NCBI GenBank assembly: GCA_916048095.2
Contig: OU696593.1
Coordinates: 3,898,501-3,962,500, forward strand
DNA: 64,000 nt
Source: Sacculina carcini
Taxonomy: Eukaryota > Arthropoda > Thecostraca > Sacculinidae
Direction: 5' to 3'
A model generated the notes under the pieces. That model was not told the origin of the DNA. It did not search any database and was given only the letters and a program-made list of their open reading frames with translations. The stretch's first letter is position 1. Every line of letters begins with the position of its first letter. The position numbers were made by a program, and so were the translations under genes. Shown piece by piece: positions 42,240 through 53,600 of this stretch.

Positions 42240-42664
42240 AAAAATGAACTTTAATTGAAAAACTAAAAACAAATAGTAACTAAATCTAAGGATTGGCTGT
42301 TAATTATCCAATAAAGGTTTAGTATTTGTATATAATAATGTATTTGTTCATAATTTCATTTATTTCATATTTGCATTTCACATTTCATTTTACTACTTTA
42401 AACATCATAAGTTTTTAGGGGAACTCTGAATTGATTAATTAAAAGTGGGTAAAATTTTTGAATATGATGTAATATAATGATATATAATTTAGTATAATAC
42501 ATGATGATGATTTCGTGGCCTAGTTATGAAAAGGTTTACACTACATAAAAAATCCCAATATTTCAGATGTGATATTGTGATGTAATTTGTTCATACGAAT
42601 CTTTGTTATATATATTTTTGATGATATAAATGACTACTAAATAGTATTTAGTGCTTAATGTATA
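42240..42664. other. AT-rich interior of the TIR element
   Basis: No gene or known repeat is seen. Confidence 0.45.
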
Positions 42665-42666
42665 TA

Positions 42667-42766
42667 CAGTCGACCCTCCAAATAACGGACTCGAACGGAC
42701 CACGAAATAATTCCGCTATTTGGAGGTTTCCGCTATTTGGAAGTCCGTTATTTGGAGGGCCTACTG
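42667..42766. mobile_element. pogo/Tigger-like MITE, 100 bp
   Basis: The ends CAGTCGACCCTCCAAATAACGGAC and GTCCGTTATTTGGAGGGCCTACTG form a nearly perfect inverted pair, flanked by TA (42665-42666, and 46328-46329 after the hAT insertion). The hAT element entered exactly in its last eight bases. A truncated second copy, 43059-43129, lies within the hAT and keeps the GTCGACTG-TA right end. Confidence 0.75.
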
Positions 42767-45700
42767 CAGGGGTCGGGTAACTTTTTTGGGTGTTACCCCA
42801 ATGGAGTTTGTAGTAATATCAATTTACCCCCACGCTTGGAAGTACTCTGGTGGACAAACCAGTTTACTTATATAATTCATGAATAGTAATAAATAAACAA
42901 AAAATGTATATTGGAAAAAGTTTAATGGTGAATTTCATCTATCATAGGGAAATTAAAGTCTGTTTTTGGCATGGAAACAAAACACAAGACAAATGTAGGA
43001 ATCACATTTATAAACAGAAATAAAACACTCTTATCACGTATTTGATAGGCTTTTAATTGGGACCGAAGAAATATTCCGCTATTTGGAGGATTCCGCTATT
43101 TAGATGTCCGTTATTTGGAGGGTCGACTGTATTTTAAATTCATACAATAACAAAATAATTTTTTCTATTGAATCCACTAATATGGCATATATTACCATGC
43201 ACGCACACACTACACACAACACACCACACGTTATATACAGGTAAACACATAAAAATGTACAATACGCACAGCGGAAAAACAAAAATACGCGCAGCGGAAA
43301 ACACGAATGCAGGTGTATAAATAAATGATACGGTACCCGCAACAGTCAAGCACGACTAATAGGCAGGTAACAATGAAGATGACATGCGTACACGACTGAT
43401 AAACGGAAAACTGTACATGACACGACAAAAACACGAGAGAAAATAACACGCACATATACACACGCACATGCAAGCACAAATACGTCCGGTCGTGTACATT
43501 GTGACATTGAAAACAATCGCAAGTCGTGTAAAGCTATACAATATGTGAAATTCGCTGCATTAAATTTAAACAATTAGAAAACATTATACAGTGAAATTAA
43601 TAGAAATAGCATGTGTGTCAGTGAAATATGTGTGTACGCCACAGCACAAAAGAATTAAGAGAATATTGAAAACATTAATATTTTGACACCAGATTGAGGT
43701 TTTAAATATACTCATATAAGCTACCTCAGGCTTTGGAAAAATGATACTGTTTCATCTTGGATACAACAAAGTCGATATCAGGGGTTTTTGATGTTACTGC
43801 TACTAAGATGCTGTCTTCAGGATTCAACCGGTTTCTGTATTTGTTTTTTAAATTGACCAGGGTAGAAAAACCTTGTTCGCAAAGGTAGGTTGTTGCGAAA
43901 GGTAGTAGCATTTTAGTTGCTTCCATATGCGCAATTTTATAAGCCTTTGCAGTTTTTGACATCCAAAAACTTGAGAGATCATCCTTGTTCTCAAATTCCA
44001 TTTTTGTTTCATTGCTGGAACGAAGTTCAATAATCTCTTCTGCCAATCCTTCAGGCTGTTCAGGCAAATCAGACAGCTCACTTTTGAAGGGATTTACAAC
44101 CCAGCTGACAGCATGTGAATCAAGTTCTGGAAAATAATCACAGAACCTATTTCTAAGTTTTGTCAGGTGCCTTGTGACTGTCTCCTTTATGTCACTAAAA
44201 CTGCAGTCTTGACAGTCTTCCAAAAACTCTCCCAGTCTTGGAAAGGCAGCAGTCTTATTGACATTTACTTTTTGGTTCCAATACTGAAGCTTTGATACAA
44301 ATGCTGAAATTTTTTCCTTTGCTAACAGGAGATTTACTTTCTTTCCTTGCAGTTCCTTGTTCAATTCATTTACATGCCCAAAAATGTCAGCTAAATATGC
44401 AAAAAGAGCTAGCCAGGTTTTTTTCTGAACTTTTCTGCAAGTGTGTGTTTTTGATCAGTCAAAAACATTTCGAGTTCTGTTTTAAGAGCCCACACTCTAT
44501 TCAGCACATTTCCACGTGAAAGCCACCTCACTTCCGTATGGTAAAGAAGGGTTGAATATTCAGCGTCTCCATCCTCACATAAATCACGAAACATCCTCGT
44601 GTTTAGTGCATGCCCTTTTACAACATTGACTATCTTAACCACATCATTTAGCACAGCTGCCACTTCTGGTTCCAAATTCTTCACAACCAATGCTTGGCGA
44701 TGTATCATGCAATGGATGGCTAGAATATCTGGATTCTGTTGTTTGGCCAAAGCCACAAAACCATTGACGTGACCAAGCATGGCCGGAGCTCCATCAACTG
44801 ATACTGCAATACAATCTTCCCACTTCAAACCAACACTTGGTTTTTTGAAACATGCATAAACCATATTGAACACATCAATACCACGAGTTCTCAACTCAAG
44901 AGGAGAACACAACAACATTTCTTCTTCGAATTCATCAAAGCCCCTGTATCGAATATATACCATCAATTGGGAGTTGCTACTTACATCTGTAGTCTCAACA
45001 AGTTGAATGGCAAACTCTTTACTTTTTTTACTGAAGAAATCACTTGTTCTCTCACATTTTCTGCCAAGATGGAAATTCTTTCTTTAATAACTCTAGCAGA
45101 CAAAGGTACTGTATTCATTTGATTTGCGACTTTCTGCCCACACATTATTTCTGCCATTTTTACAGCCGCAGGCTTGATTAAGTCTTCACCAATAGTATGT
45201 GGTTTCTTGTTTCGAGCAACCAACCATGCCACTTCAAAACTAGCCATTGCAGCTGAACGTTGGTCAAACGTTGCACTCTTGTTACTTTCCAGTCTCTGTC
45301 TTTTGACTATTTTTTCCAGATTCTCAAAGTATTCCCGTGGTTTGGAAGACAGATGTGAATGAACCTGGTCCAAGTGTTTCTTCAGTTGATTCTTTTTGAA
45401 AGACTCGGTAGTCAGTACTTTCATACAAACGACACATTGAGGCTTCATTTGTCCTTTGTCCTCTATTTCTGTGAAGCCATAATTAAGGAACTCTGCCTGA
45501 TATGTCCTTTTCCTTGCTGATGCCATCTGAAAATTGAAAAAAATCAATAACTTATTTATGTATGAATCTATCACATCATCACATAACAGCAACTATTCTA
45601 TAAACACAGATAATCAGGAATTAACCAAAATATTGACGCCACATAAAATGATAAACCACACAATCCAAGCTGCCACCACCTTTCACTCCTTTTCTTCTTC

Positions 45701-46319
45701 CCCTTATCCAGGCCTTCCTTACCTATGAGCGTGGTCGTTCCTCCAGTAACACGTCAGGAAAAGTCAACACACGCCAGGACAACAACGCAAAAGCGGTCTC
45801 ACTGAGGGTTAACAACAGTTTCAATACTGATCGACAGTAATGAACACGTTGACCGAGCTCCAATGCACTCCAAGACGCAACACGAGGCTAACTGCCAGAA
45901 ATTGTACAAACGATCATATCGCCAATCAAGCACACAAACATACACACATTCATACAACGATCATGTTGCACGAGCTTCACTGCCCGCAGCCATGTACGTT
46001 CACTCGCACACACCAACATACAGACACACTCACACGATGCTAACGCCACGCAGGGCTTGCGTACACTCATGAATCGCGCACGTGCAAACGTCATAGGCGT
46101 GCTCACACTACATACACACTGGCGGATGAAGCAGTTTCAATACTGGTATTTCTCTGTTTCCATAGTTTTAAAGATCGTGGGATCCACGATGTATTCTTTT
46201 CTCCAACTTTCATATCAGTTTCCCTCATTTAGCACATCCACATCCGTAGCACGTTCATTACCCCCAAAAATGTGTAATTTACCCCAATTGGGGTAATTTA
46301 CCCTGTTCCCCGACCACTG
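42767..46319 (-). mobile_element. hAT transposon, 3.55 kb, 8-bp TSD GCCTACTG
   Basis: Left end CAGGGGTCGGGTAAC and right end GTTCCCCGACCACTG are inverted copies. GCCTACTG occurs at 42759-42766 and 46320-46327, the 8-bp duplication expected of hAT. Inside is a minus-strand transposase gene (43726-45526) with two frameshifts. 43140-43700 (CA-rich) and 45.55-46.3 kb are non-coding; the latter has CACACAC runs and short unlikely frames. Confidence 0.93.
43726..45526 (-). pseudogene. hAT transposase of the ZBED5/SCAND3-like type, two frameshifts
   Basis: Start at the ATG complementary to 45524-45526 (MASARKRTYQ). The first frame has a BED-like zinc finger: QCVVCMKVL then LKKHLDQVHSH (about residues 30-60), then RNKKPHTIGEDLIKPA. 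The frame changes near 44975, and the second piece (44409-44966) reads YIRYRGFDEFEEEMLLCSPLE, then AVSVDGAPAMLGHVNGF with an RNase-H-fold acidic residue and the CMIHRQALV block. It changes again near 44400, and the third piece (43726-44364) ends in the hAT dimerisation domain (ATTYLCEQGFSTLVNLKNKYRNRL). It would catalyse cut-and-paste transposition if intact; two frameshifts make it inactive. Confidence 0.88.
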
Positions 46320-46513
46320 GCCTACTGTATATATATATATATATTTATGATATAAGATGAAGTTGAACTTCTTCAGACACAATTATTTATTTTTTTACCA
46401 CAACGTTTCGCCTTACGGCTTTATCAAGCAGTGATAACACATCGTCAACCATTGTAAGAAACCAAATTCACAAAAAATGTTAAAACACGTGATCATACAT
46501 TAATTGGATATCT

Positions 46514-46541
46514 GACATAAAAATATATATATATATACATG

Positions 46542-46604
<63 letters not shown>

Positions 46605-46746
46605 TCGTATATATTTATATATATATGTATATATGTGCATACATGCACACACATATACATATACATACATATACATATATATACATATATATACATATAT
46701 ATACATATATATACATACATATATATATATATACACACATATACAT

Positions 46747-46802
<56 letters not shown>
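46514..46802. repeat. AT-type microsatellite block
   Basis: (TA)n runs mixed with (TATACA)n; mirrored at 48756-49034 in the other PLE arm. The long Ile/Tyr open frames here are by-products of the repeat. Confidence 0.95.
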
Positions 46803-46806
<4 letters not shown>

Positions 46807-46831
46807 GAATTTAAGGATATACTCTGTTGTC

Positions 46832-47812
46832 TCAAAACTTACAGTTGAGATCAACTCCTCTGCAGCCGTTCATCAATTTACTGGGTTCCACTTCCCGTAT
46901 ATATGCGGCCTCAACGTATTTTCTCTGGATGTGATCTCTCAGACCTTCATGTATTATTGACCATTTGATCCTTGCGGGGTTCGTCTGATGCTCCTCTCTG
47001 AAATGTTGTACGACTGCACTATTAAGTTTAGGATTAGTGTGCTCTATGATTCTAGTTTTGATAGGTCGGGCCGTTTCCCCAATGTATATTTTATGACACA
47101 TGCCACATTCGATTTTGTAGATCAAGTGCTTTTTCCAGCACTGTTGCTTTTTGTTAGCCATATGGCATGTGTTACATTTCTCTGGGCAACCCAGTTTTTC
47201 TTTTGGAGGTCCAAATATACTTTTTAGAGGTCGACCAGCATCGAACCATACCCGAACCTTATCAGACAATCCTGTGCGTCTTAGAAGAGCCTTACATTGA
47301 CGTTTGTGCGCTTCCCCGAGAAATGGCATTTTCAAATAGTAGAGATTCTTGTCTAAATTTCTCTTTTGTTTTCCTTCTGACTCGATGGCTCGTATTTCAA
47401 TTTGTTTTATAGCATGATGGGGGTAGTTATTTTGTTTCAAACGCTGTTTTACTTTGCCAAGCGATATGCTCATATCCTGTGGTGTTATCGACCTCCTACA
47501 ATCCCTCACAAATTCACCATGTGCAACTGAATGTTTTGCTTGCCTAGGTCCATGGGAATGCCAGTTCATAATAGAGCCACTGTGAAACGGCTTCATATAA
47601 AGTTCACTTGTGAATTGATCACCATCGTATTTCACTTTGCAGTCCAAGAATGGGAGGGATTTGTCTGATGAAACTTCCATTGTGAATTGTATGGAGGAAC
47701 AGACAGAATTGGCGACTTCAAGAAGATGTTGAGGATCAATGTCGTCGTACCACACAACAAAGATATCATCGATGTAGCGTTTCCAGAGAACGATGTATGG
47801 TAACGCTAACAT
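46832..47812 (-). pseudogene. PLE-1 minus copy: end of RT and GIY-YIG endonuclease, 5'-truncated
   Basis: 326 codons. It begins inside the RT palm with KRYIDDIFVVWYDD (the catalytic YIDD box), continues with LPFLDCKV and HSGSIMNWHSHGPRQ of the thumb, then a Cys-bearing linker (CPEKCNTCHM) and the GIY-YIG nuclease: YKIEC, IYIGET and R..EH, typical of the endonuclease at the C-terminus of Penelope-like elements. It stops at TGA (complement of 46832-46834). The N-terminal RT part is missing, replaced by the scrambled spacer. The GIY-YIG part is fully open and shared with the plus copy, which differs at one residue in the aligned stretch (EIRA/EKRA). Confidence 0.88.
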
Positions 47813-47977
47813 CGATGGAAACGCTACATCGATGATAACGCTACATCGATGATAACTTGGAAACGCTACATCGATGATATCTAACTGATGATGATAACTA
47901 ACTGATGATGATCATCATCAGTTAACTGATGATGATGATCATCATCGATGATGATGATAACTAACTGGAAACGCTAC
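47805..47977. other. Scrambled spacer between the two PLE-1 copies
   Basis: Contains three extra copies of (GGA)AACGCTACATCGATGATA (47818, 47840 and 47859 area), the same words that encode the RT KRYIDD motif, plus GATGAT/ATCATC runs. 47899-47924 (TAACTGATGATGATCATCATCAGTTA) is a perfect 26-bp palindrome with few other parts around it. Confidence 0.8.
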
Positions 47978-48048
47978 ATCGATGATATCTTTGTTGTGTG
48001 GTACGACGACATTGATCCTCAACATCTTCTTGAAGTCGCCAATTCTTT

Positions 48049-48726
48049 GTGAGGGCTTGTAGGAGGTCGATAACACCACAGGATATGAGCATATCGCTTG
48101 GCAAAGTAAAACAGCGTTTGAAACAAAATAACTACCCCCATCATGCTATAAAACAAATTGAAAAACGAGCCATCGAGTCAGAAGGAAAACAAAAGAGAAA
48201 TTTAGACAAGAATCTCTACTATTTGAAAATGCCATTTCTCGGGGAAGCGCACAAACGTCAATGTAAGGCTCTTCTAAGACGCACAGGATTGTCTGATAAG
48301 GTTCGGGTATGGTTCGATGCTGGTCGACCTCTAAAAAGTATCTTTGGACCTCCAAAAGAAAAACTGGGTTGCCCAGAGAAATGTAACACATGCCATATGG
48401 CTAACAAAAAGCAACAGTGCTGGAAAAAGCACTTGATCTACAAAATCGAATGTGGCATGTGTCATAAAATATACATTGGGGAAACGGCCCGACCTATCAA
48501 AACTAGAATCATAGAGCACACTAATCCTAAACTTAATAGTGCAGTCGTACAACATTTCAGAGAGGAGCATCAGACGAACCCCGCAAGGATCAAATGGTCA
48601 ATAATACATGAAGGTCTGAGAGATCACATCCAGAGAAAATACGTTGAGGCCGCATATATACGGGAAGTGGAACCCAGTAAATTGATGAACGGCTGCAGAG
48701 GAGTTGATCTCAACTGTAAGTTTTGA
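48049..48726 (+). pseudogene. PLE-1 plus copy: linker and GIY-YIG endonuclease
   Basis: The RT YIDD box and following residues are readable just upstream (47968-48045, KRYIDDIFVVWYDDIDPQH...) but a stop and a deletion of about 190 bp relative to the minus copy separate them. From 48049 the frame gives the linker and the full GIY-YIG domain to TGA 48724-48726. The deletion junction AATTC/TTTGTGAGGG shows short homology. Confidence 0.85.
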
Positions 48727-48751
48727 GACAACAGAGTATATCCTTAAATTC

Positions 48752-48755
<4 letters not shown>

Positions 48756-48837
<82 letters not shown>

Positions 48838-48981
48838 ATGTATATGTGTGTATATATATATATATGTATGTATATATATGTATATATATGTATATATATG
48901 TATATATATGTATATGTATGTATATGTATATGTGTGTGCATGTATGCACATATATACATATATATATAAATATATACGAGC

Positions 48982-49014
<33 letters not shown>

Positions 49015-49034
49015 CATGTATATATATATATATT
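48756..49034. repeat. AT-type microsatellite block, second PLE arm
   Basis: Mirror of 46514-46802; a (TA)n run of about 70 bp then (TATATG)n words. Confidence 0.95.
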
Positions 49035-49127
49035 TTTATGTCAGATATCCAATTAATGTATGATCACGTGTTTTAACATTTTTTGTGAATTTGGTTTCTT
49101 ACAATGGTTGACGATGTGTTATCACTG

Positions 49128-49152
49128 CTTGATAAAGCCGTAAGGCGAAACG
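49128..49152 (+). ncRNA. Hammerhead-ribozyme-like motif in the PLE-1 terminal region
   Basis: CTTGATAAAGCC-GTAA-GGCGAAACG follows the hammerhead layout CUGAUGA/stem II/GAAA known from Penelope-like elements, with a GCC/GGC stem II. Two essential bases differ: position 3 is U not C and position 8 is A not G, a change that would keep the 3-8 pair. The same motif is on the minus strand at 46403-46428. Activity is unproven and may be lost. Confidence 0.35.
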
Positions 49153-49207
49153 TTGTGGTAAAAAAATAAATAATTGTGTCTGAAGAAGTTCAACTTCATC
49201 TTATATC

Positions 49208-49607
49208 ATTTATCCACCAGACACGTGAGTACTCCATACATTTTGGATCTAAATATATATTTATATATATGTATATAATACACAGTCCTGATTTTCACTC
49301 CTAAAGTATTCGCAACATGCTTCCAGTCACTCTCATTGTGGTATGCTTCCGTGATTATTTTTTCTATGATTTTCACTGAATTTATTATACTGTATTATTA
49401 GTCTTGCGCTATTAACACTAGCGAACTGATGAGTCGAATAAAGTGTTATTGTGAAATAAAGCATGGCCCCAGAAAATTTCTGCACAATCGACAAAGTCGC
49501 CAAATATTCATATTTTAATATAAATACGCCTGCTTTTAAATTTTTTTTATAAAAAACTTTAATTTTTCATTTTCTTCAATTAAAGTTCAATTTTTTTCCT
49601 TATATCT
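49208..49607. other. AT-rich right interior of the TIR element
   Basis: No gene is seen. 49560-49600 is inverted relative to 42240-42265. Confidence 0.45.
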
Positions 49608-49609
49608 CA

Positions 49610-49795
49610 TTTGGATCATATCAGATTTCGTTTGGATCAAATAAAATTTCATTTGGATCAAATCAGATTTCATTCGGGTCAAATCAGATTTCATTTTGAT
49701 CAAATCAGATTTCATTTGGATCAAATCAGATTTCATTTGGATCAAATCAGATTTCATTTGGATCAAATCAGATTTCATTTGGATCAAATCAAATT
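49610..49795 (-). repeat. 21-bp minisatellite, right end (reverse orientation)
   Basis: About nine units of AGATTTCATTTGGATCAAATC, the reverse complement of the left array, with slightly more variation in the outer units. Confidence 0.9.
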
Positions 49796-49805
49796 GCAAA
49801 TGGTA

Positions 49806-50690
49806 TAGATTGTGTGGGTCAAAGTGCATATCAAAAAGTTTCAGACTGTTCGATTAGCCAGCGTGTACCGACCACCTGATAACACTGTGGGACAGGCCAA
49901 TGAAGATCTCAGTGGTTTTGAAGAACAACTGCAAGAAATGCTCACAAGAAGCCCGCATCAAACAGTTGTAATTGGTGGTGATTTCAACTGTTGTTTACTG
50001 AAACAAGCCGAAGACACGCCAGGTGAAAAATTGAGGAATCTACTCATAGCTTATGACTTCTATATCACCAATACTACCATTCCTATATATAATATAATTA
50101 CGCATTTTGAACACAGCAGTAGAGAAGGCTGTGTTCGCGTGTAATTTTGCGGGGGCAAAGCCTCACGGCCCCGGCTGGCACACCGCAGGTCCGGCCGACA
50201 CACACAGGTAATCGCAGTCACGGCCAGCACAGAAAACTGTACGGCTGCGCTCACACGAAACCCGCCTTGCGGCAATTGGGCTATCACTTTAAGAAACGAA
50301 CCCATCCGTTTCAACTCATCGCCACCATTCCTACATATGTTCCAGCACACAGTTTGCTTGATATAGTAGCCACCAATGTGCCGCGCTCACTCACACACGT
50401 TTCTGTTTTCTGTTCTCACTATGGCTTACCTCACGAATAGACACATAATTCATATACTTTCTCAACAGACGATATAAACAAAGACAAACAATATAAACAA
50501 ATGCGAAATATCACGACGGTAGATATGAGCACACTTAATTTTACTCTGCGAAATTCCAATTGGATTCCGGTATACAGTGAAAAGACGGTCGACGAAAAAT
50601 ATGACCGATTTGTACACATCATGCGACAAATGAACATACTCTGCCCTTAGGAAACACACATAGAAAACCTCTAGAACAAGCACTAGCACA
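49806..50690 (+). pseudogene. LINE ORF2 endonuclease domain, 3' part
   Basis: From 49812 the frame reads VWVKVHIKK, RLASVYRPPDN and VIGGDFNC, the VYRPPN and GDFN blocks of the EEP endonuclease (the Asp and Asn are catalytic). It continues in broken pieces: SLLDIVATNVPRSLTHVSVF (50350-50410) and a linker MSTLNFTLRNSNWIPV (about 50525-50575). A GC-rich unrelated segment at about 50115-50295 (GCCCCGGCTGGCACACCGC) interrupts it. No RT motifs are reached before the satellite begins. Confidence 0.75.
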
Positions 50691-53600
50691 AGTATCTAAA
50701 ATGACCGATTTCGGTCAATTTTGACGTTTTTGCGATGTCAGTTGAACTTGTGTGCACAAGTATCGAAAATGAACGATTTCGGTCAATTTTGACGTTCCTC
50801 TGATGTCAGTTGAACTTGTGTGCACAAGTATCGAAAATGACTGATTTCGGTCAGTTTTGACGTGTTTGCGATGTCAGTTTAACTTGCGTGCACAAGTATC
50901 GAAAATGACCGATTTCGGTCAATTTTGACGTTTTTGCGATATCAGTTGAACTTGTGTGCACAAGTATCGAAAATGACCGATTTCGGTCAATTTTGACGTT
51001 TTTTGCGATGTCAGTTGAACTTGTATGCACAAGTATCGAAAATGACCGATTTCGGTCAATTTTGACGTTTTTGCGATGTCAGTTGAACTTGTGTGCACAA
51101 GTATCGAAAATGACCGATTTCGGTCAATTTTGACGTTCTTCTGATGTCAGTTGAACTTGTGTGCACAAGTATCGAAAATGACCGATTTCGGTCAATTTGG
51201 ACGTTTTTGCGATGTCAGTTGAACTTGTGTGCACAAGTATCGAAAATGACCGATTTCGGTCAATTTTGACGTTTTTGCGATGTCAGTTGAACTTGTGTGC
51301 ACAAGTATCAAAAATGGCCGATTTCGGTCAATTTTGACGTTTTTGCGATATCAGTTGAACTTGTGTGCACAAGTGTCGAAAATGACCGATTTCGGTCAAT
51401 TTGGACGTTTTTGGGATATCAGTTGAACTTGTGTGCACAAGTATCAAAAATGGCCGATTTCGGTCAATTTTGACGTTCTTCTGATGTCAGTTGAACTTGT
51501 GTGCACAAGTATGAAAAATGACCGATTTCGGTCAATTTTGACGTTCTTCTGATGTCAGTTGAACTTGTGTGCACAAGTATCTAAAATGACCGAATTCGGT
51601 CAATTTTGACGTTCTTCTGATGTCAGTTGAACTTGTGTGCACAAGTGTCGAAAATGACCGATTTCGGTCAATTTGGACGTTTTTGGGATATCAGTTGAAC
51701 TTGTGTGCACAAGTATCAAAAATGGCCGATTTCGGTCAATTTTGACGTTTTTTTGCGATGTCAGTTGAACTTGTGTGCACAAGTATCGAAAATGACCGAT
51801 TTCGGTCAATTTTGACGTTTTTGCGATGTCAGTTGAACTTGTGTGCACAAGAATCGAAAATGACCGATTTCGGCCATTTTTTACGTTTTTGCGATGTCAG
51901 TTGAACTTGTGTGCACAAGTATCAAAAATGGCCGATTTCGGTCAATTTTGACGTTTTTGCGATATCAGTTGAACTTGTGTGCACAAGTATCGAAAATGAA
52001 CGATTTCGGTCAATTTTGACGTTCCTCTGATGTCAGTTGAACTTGTGTGCACAAGTATCGAAAATGACCGATTCCAGTCAATTTTGACGTTTTTGCGATG
52101 TCAGATGAACTTGTGTACATAGTATCGAAAATGACCGATTTCGGTCAATTTTGACGTTTTTGCGATATTAGTTGAACTTGTGTGCACAAGTATCGATAAT
52201 GACCGATTTCGGCCAATTTTGACGTTTTTGGGATGTCAGTGACATACGTGTGCACAAGTATCGAAAATGACCGATTTCGGTCAATTTTGACGTTTTTGCG
52301 ATATCAGATGAACTTGTGTGCACAGTATCGAAAATGACCGATTTCGGTCAATTTTGACGTTCCTCTGATGTCAGTTGAACTTGTGTGCACAAGTATCGAA
52401 AATGACCGATTCCAGTCAATTTTGACGTTTTTGCGATGTCAGATGAACTTGTGTGCACATTATCGAAAATGACCGATTTCGGTCAATTTTGACGTTTTTG
52501 CGATATCAGTTGAACTTGTGTGCACAAGTATCGAAAATGACCGATTTCGGCCAATTTTGACAATTTTGGGATGTCAGTGACATACGTGTGCACAAGTATC
52601 GAGAATGACCGATTTCGGTCAATTTTGACGTTTTTGCGATGTCAGTTGAACTTGTGTGCACAAGTATCGAAAATGACCGATTTCGGTCAATTTTGACGTT
52701 CTTCTGATGTCAGTTGAACTTGTGTGCACAAGTATCGAAAATGACCGATTTCGGTCAATTTTGACGTTTTTGCGATGTCAGTTGAACTTGTGTGCACAAG
52801 TATCGAAAATGACCGATTTCAGTCAATTTTGACGTTTTTGCTATGTCAGTTGAACTTGTGTGCACAAGTATCGAAAATGACCGATTTCGGTCAATTTTGA
52901 CGTTTTTTGCGATGTCAGTTGAACTTGTGTGCACAAGTATCGAAAATGACCGATTTCGGTCAATGTTGACGTTTTTGCGATGTCAGTTGAACTTGTGTGC
53001 ACAAGTATCGAAAATGACCGATTTCGGTCAATTTTGACGTTCTTCTGATGTCAGTTGAACTTGTGTGCACAAGTATCGAAAATGACCGATTTCGGTCAAT
53101 TTTGACGTTTTTGCGATGTCAGTTGAACTTGTGTGCACAAGTATCGAAAATGACCGATTTCAGTCAATTTTGACGTTTTTGCTATGTCAGTTGAACTTGT
53201 GTGCACAAGTATCGAAAATGACCGATTTCGGTCAATCTTGACGTTTTTGCGATGTCAGTTGAACTTGTGTGCACAAGTATCGAAAATGACCGATTTCGGT
53301 CAATTTTGACGTTTTTTGCGATGTCAGTTGAACTTGTGTGCACAAGTATCGAAAATGACCGATTTCGGTCAATGTTGACGTTTTTGCGATGTCAGTTGAA
53401 CTTGTGTGCACAAGTATCGAAAATGACCGATTTCGGTCAATTTTGACGTTCTTCTGATGTCAGTTGAACTTGTGTGCACAAGTATCGAAAATGACCGATT
53501 TCGGTAAATTTTGACGTTTTTGCGATGTCAGTTGAACTTGTGTGCACAAGTATCGAAAATGACCGATTTCGGTCAATTTTGACGTTTTTGCGATGTCAGC

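Larger units (their letters stand above)
46346..49207. mobile_element. PLE-1: two Penelope-like copies head to head, ~1.16-kb palindromic arms
   Basis: 46346-47511 and 48047-49207 are inverted copies (both keep CTTCTTCAGACACAATTATTT ends, AT microsatellites and the same C-terminal coding part). The minus copy extends further toward the RT (to 47812). Between them 47805-47977 is a scrambled spacer built of repeated GGAAACGCTACATCGATGAT words and a 26-bp perfect palindrome. Partial and inverted joined copies are known behaviour of Penelope-like elements. Confidence 0.85.
42071..49805. mobile_element. 7.7-kb insertion with minisatellite-bearing terminal inverted repeats and TA flanks
   Basis: The ends CCATTTGCAATTTGATTTG (from 42073) and CAAATCAAATTGCAAATGG (to 49803) are exact inverted copies flanked by TA. 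Each end then runs into a tandem 21-bp repeat, GATTTGATCCAAATGAAATCT: about 7 copies at left (to about 42230) and about 9 in reverse at right (from about 49610). The inverted similarity goes on through AACTTTAATTGAA (42245 / 49580). The interior has been filled by later insertions: MITE, hAT and PLEs. No transposase of its own is seen. Confidence 0.75.

Noticed and set aside
43059-43129. Full 464-bp pogo-like element from 42667 to 43129
   Set aside because: The hAT left end and its 8-bp target duplication lie between, so the two ends belong to separate MITE copies.
45840-46106. Thr/His-rich frames near the hAT right end
   Set aside because: CACA-rich non-coding DNA; no conserved motif.
46539-46850. 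Several long Ile/Tyr-rich open frames on both strands (also 48704-49076)
   Set aside because: They come entirely from (TA)n and (TATACA)n microsatellites; no coding content.
52843-53037. Repeated open frame starting MSVELVCTS (also 53252, 57264, 59306)
   Set aside because: Read-through of the 68-bp satellite when unit lengths add to multiples of three; not a gene.
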